This document shows, piece after piece, positions 62,401 to 64,000 of a stretch of 64,000 nucleotides of DNA. The notes under the pieces are model-generated. The model was given only the letters and a program-made list of their open reading frames with translations, was not told where the DNA came from and ran no database searches. Positions within the stretch are counted from its first letter, which is position 1; each line of letters opens with the position of its first letter. This DNA is from Carya illinoinensis. Lineage: Eukaryota; Streptophyta; Magnoliopsida; Fagales; Juglandaceae. The position numbers and the translations under genes were made by a program. The stretch covers positions 28,313,864-28,377,863 of the forward strand of contig NC_056762.1 of assembly GCF_018687715.1 (NCBI RefSeq). The letters are read 5' to 3'.

Positions 62401-62732
62401 GATTATAAAATGCTTCAAAACATTTGTTTATCACAAAATTGTTAACTTTGGTATCAAATATTTTCACTATCACTTATGATTCTCATTTAGATCACCCATA
62501 TCATCGAGTTAATCATCATCAAGTTTAATTGATGCATTTCAAATGGAATCACTAGCCTGTTAATGTGGTTTGAAAGCACCATCAAATACTTCCCAAACTA
62601 ACAAAAGTCTTGGAAGGAAATTTTAAGCCTGCCCAAAGTATAACACGGTAAAACAAAATTCTTTTTTGTCATATTTTGTATTGCATTTGAATTTTTCATA
62701 TTTAACATTTGAAATTTTTGAATTGTATACAG
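59401..62732. other. Region without recognisable genes
   Basis: No supported coding sequence. Short open frames on both strands near 59193-59574 overlap each other and the repeat array. An A run lies at 59709-59723. Confidence 0.5.
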
Positions 62733-63017
62733 ATGAAAGCAAGATATCAATTCTTCATATGGGCAGTTATGCTTCAACTGGTAGAAAAGAAAATTCTGCC
62801 ACAAGAGAATGCACTTCAGAAGAGGAATGATGATTTAATATTGCGTGAGTATAAAGTTCAAAAAAAGAAAGATAAACTAATTGAGAGAGAGAATGTTGTT
62901 CACAAGCAAGAGGATGAAGTTCGAAAGCGGATTGTAGAGAATAGATGTGCACGTATATTATTGTGTATGTACTGGGTGTTATCAATTGTAATTGTTTTTA
63001 GTTGGTTTGGACTATAG
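62733..63017 (+). CDS. Hypothetical small coiled-coil protein with C-terminal membrane anchor
   Basis: I do not recognise this protein. The 94-codon frame from the ATG at 62733 starts MKARYQFFIWAVMLQLVEKK, has a charged helical stretch rich in Lys, Glu, Arg and Gln (residues about 20-72, likely coiled coil), and ends in a hydrophobic segment (ILLCMYWVLSIVIVFSWFGL) right at the C-terminus, as in tail-anchored proteins. TATACAG directly precedes the ATG, so this could instead be a last exon of a longer gene. The layout recalls the C-terminal half of small plant GRF-type zinc-finger proteins, but no zinc finger is visible upstream. It may be a gene fragment. Confidence 0.4.
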   Translation: MKARYQFFIWAVMLQLVEKKILPQENALQKRNDDLILREYKVQKKKDKLIERENVVHKQEDEVRKRIVENRCARILLCMYWVLSIVIVFSWFGL

Positions 63018-64000
63018 ATGTATCGTGTTACTGTTAATTGTAAATGGACGATACGGACTATGTTTATGACGTATATTGCTAATTTGATTATGTGATTGTG
63101 GTCCATTAATATTCTTCAGTTTCTAGTAATACATGTATATAGGATTTTAGTGGGACAAGAGGTATCCACAGCCAATGGTTCCAGTTTGTATTGTTACAAT
63201 TTTTGAAGCTCTTATTACTGGAGTAAGCGAAGACTATGCTCATTATAAATATGCTTGGTCATTTATGGAGTTCTAACTCCTTGAGAAGAACTAAACTATA
63301 TATATCCAACAATCTAAAAAGAAACATAAAAATGCAACATTACATAATAAACTTCATTTTGTTCACATTTTCTCTAGAACTAGATAAAGATTGAGGAGAC
63401 ATAAAAACGAAGTTCTAAAACATCATCAAGAAAGGAGTCTACTCAAAAAGCTAAATCCAAGAAGATCATGGTTCCTAATAAACCCATGGAAAAGGAAAAT
63501 TGAAGAAGTAGCAAAAGAACTCCTTAGATGCTAACTAAAAGCTAATTTCAAGATGGTGATTTAAGTGCCAACTCTCAAACTTTAAGTCCCTCTTCTAAAC
63601 ATTGGTAAAAACAATAGCTTGAGTAGCATCCACATTGCACATGGTTCTTACATTTCACACTACCTGCTAATTGTGCAATAGCAGTCAAAATGCAGTTTAC
63701 TAAACTAATAACACAAGCATGAGAACAAATTGCACAAGAATAAAGAATTGCATAACATTTCCAAAAAATAGATAATAAACCACAGTGACGTGTCTTTCTG
63801 ACCACTCCTCGCAAGATGAGTTCTATATAGCTTCTCAGTTCTATAAAATAGATATTACAAATCACAACTAGTTACAACTTGCAAATTACGTTCTTTACAA
63901 CAAATTCTACACTTTACATTAAAGAGTCTCACACCCCCACAACATATTTCATCACAAAGCCTCATAGCCAAAACAAAATATTAAGTTACAACCACATCCT
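63018..64000. other. Right-end spacer
   Basis: No gene is supported. A minus-strand open frame at 63865-63575 has Cys-rich, hydrophobic sequence but no recognisable domain and no neighbouring exons that I could join to it. Confidence 0.5.

Overview
This is plant nuclear DNA: AT-rich intergenic sequence, spliced genes with GT-AG introns, long microsatellites, and many retrotransposons and small inverted-repeat elements. The two conserved genes are of higher-plant type. The small AT-rich repeats with TTATCTCATCTCATC-like ends suggest a woody eudicot, perhaps Juglandaceae or another Fagales family; that placement is an inference from memory, not a search result.

Region by region. 0-10 kb: AT-rich spacer, a broken two-exon gene copy (4.2-4.5 kb), and a minus-strand Ty1-copia element (6.1-9.9 kb). 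10.2-12.4 kb: a seven-exon gene that can be assembled in frame to 458 codons and reads as an IRE1-like membrane protein. It has no lumenal sensor and a kinase domain lacking its catalytic residues, but a KEN ribonuclease domain that keeps Tyr, Arg-Asn and His. 15.3-15.9 kb: an intronless invertase/pectin-methylesterase inhibitor gene. 18.5-21.3 kb: a five-exon minus-strand gene for a HAD-family sugar phosphatase (SGPP type), 243 codons.

22.8-50 kb is a retrotransposon nest: a second broken minus-strand copia element, a LINE split by a solo LTR, another solo LTR, a complete but pol-less Ty3/gypsy-type element with 2,228-bp LTRs, a hAT-type small element, a LINE tail fragment and a third solo LTR. 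Every solo LTR and the complete element keep exact 5-bp target duplications (CCTAT, ATAAA, GTTTC, GACTA). 50-64 kb is mostly non-coding: a poly(A)-type insertion, a long CT/CA microsatellite, a second probable hAT-type element, an array of roughly 85-bp degenerate repeats, and one possible small coiled-coil membrane protein.

The genes do not form a pathway. The most notable items are the IRE1-like pseudokinase/ribonuclease gene with its broken neighbour copy, and a small membrane-type reading frame with an acidic tail that recurs inside the gypsy-type LTRs.
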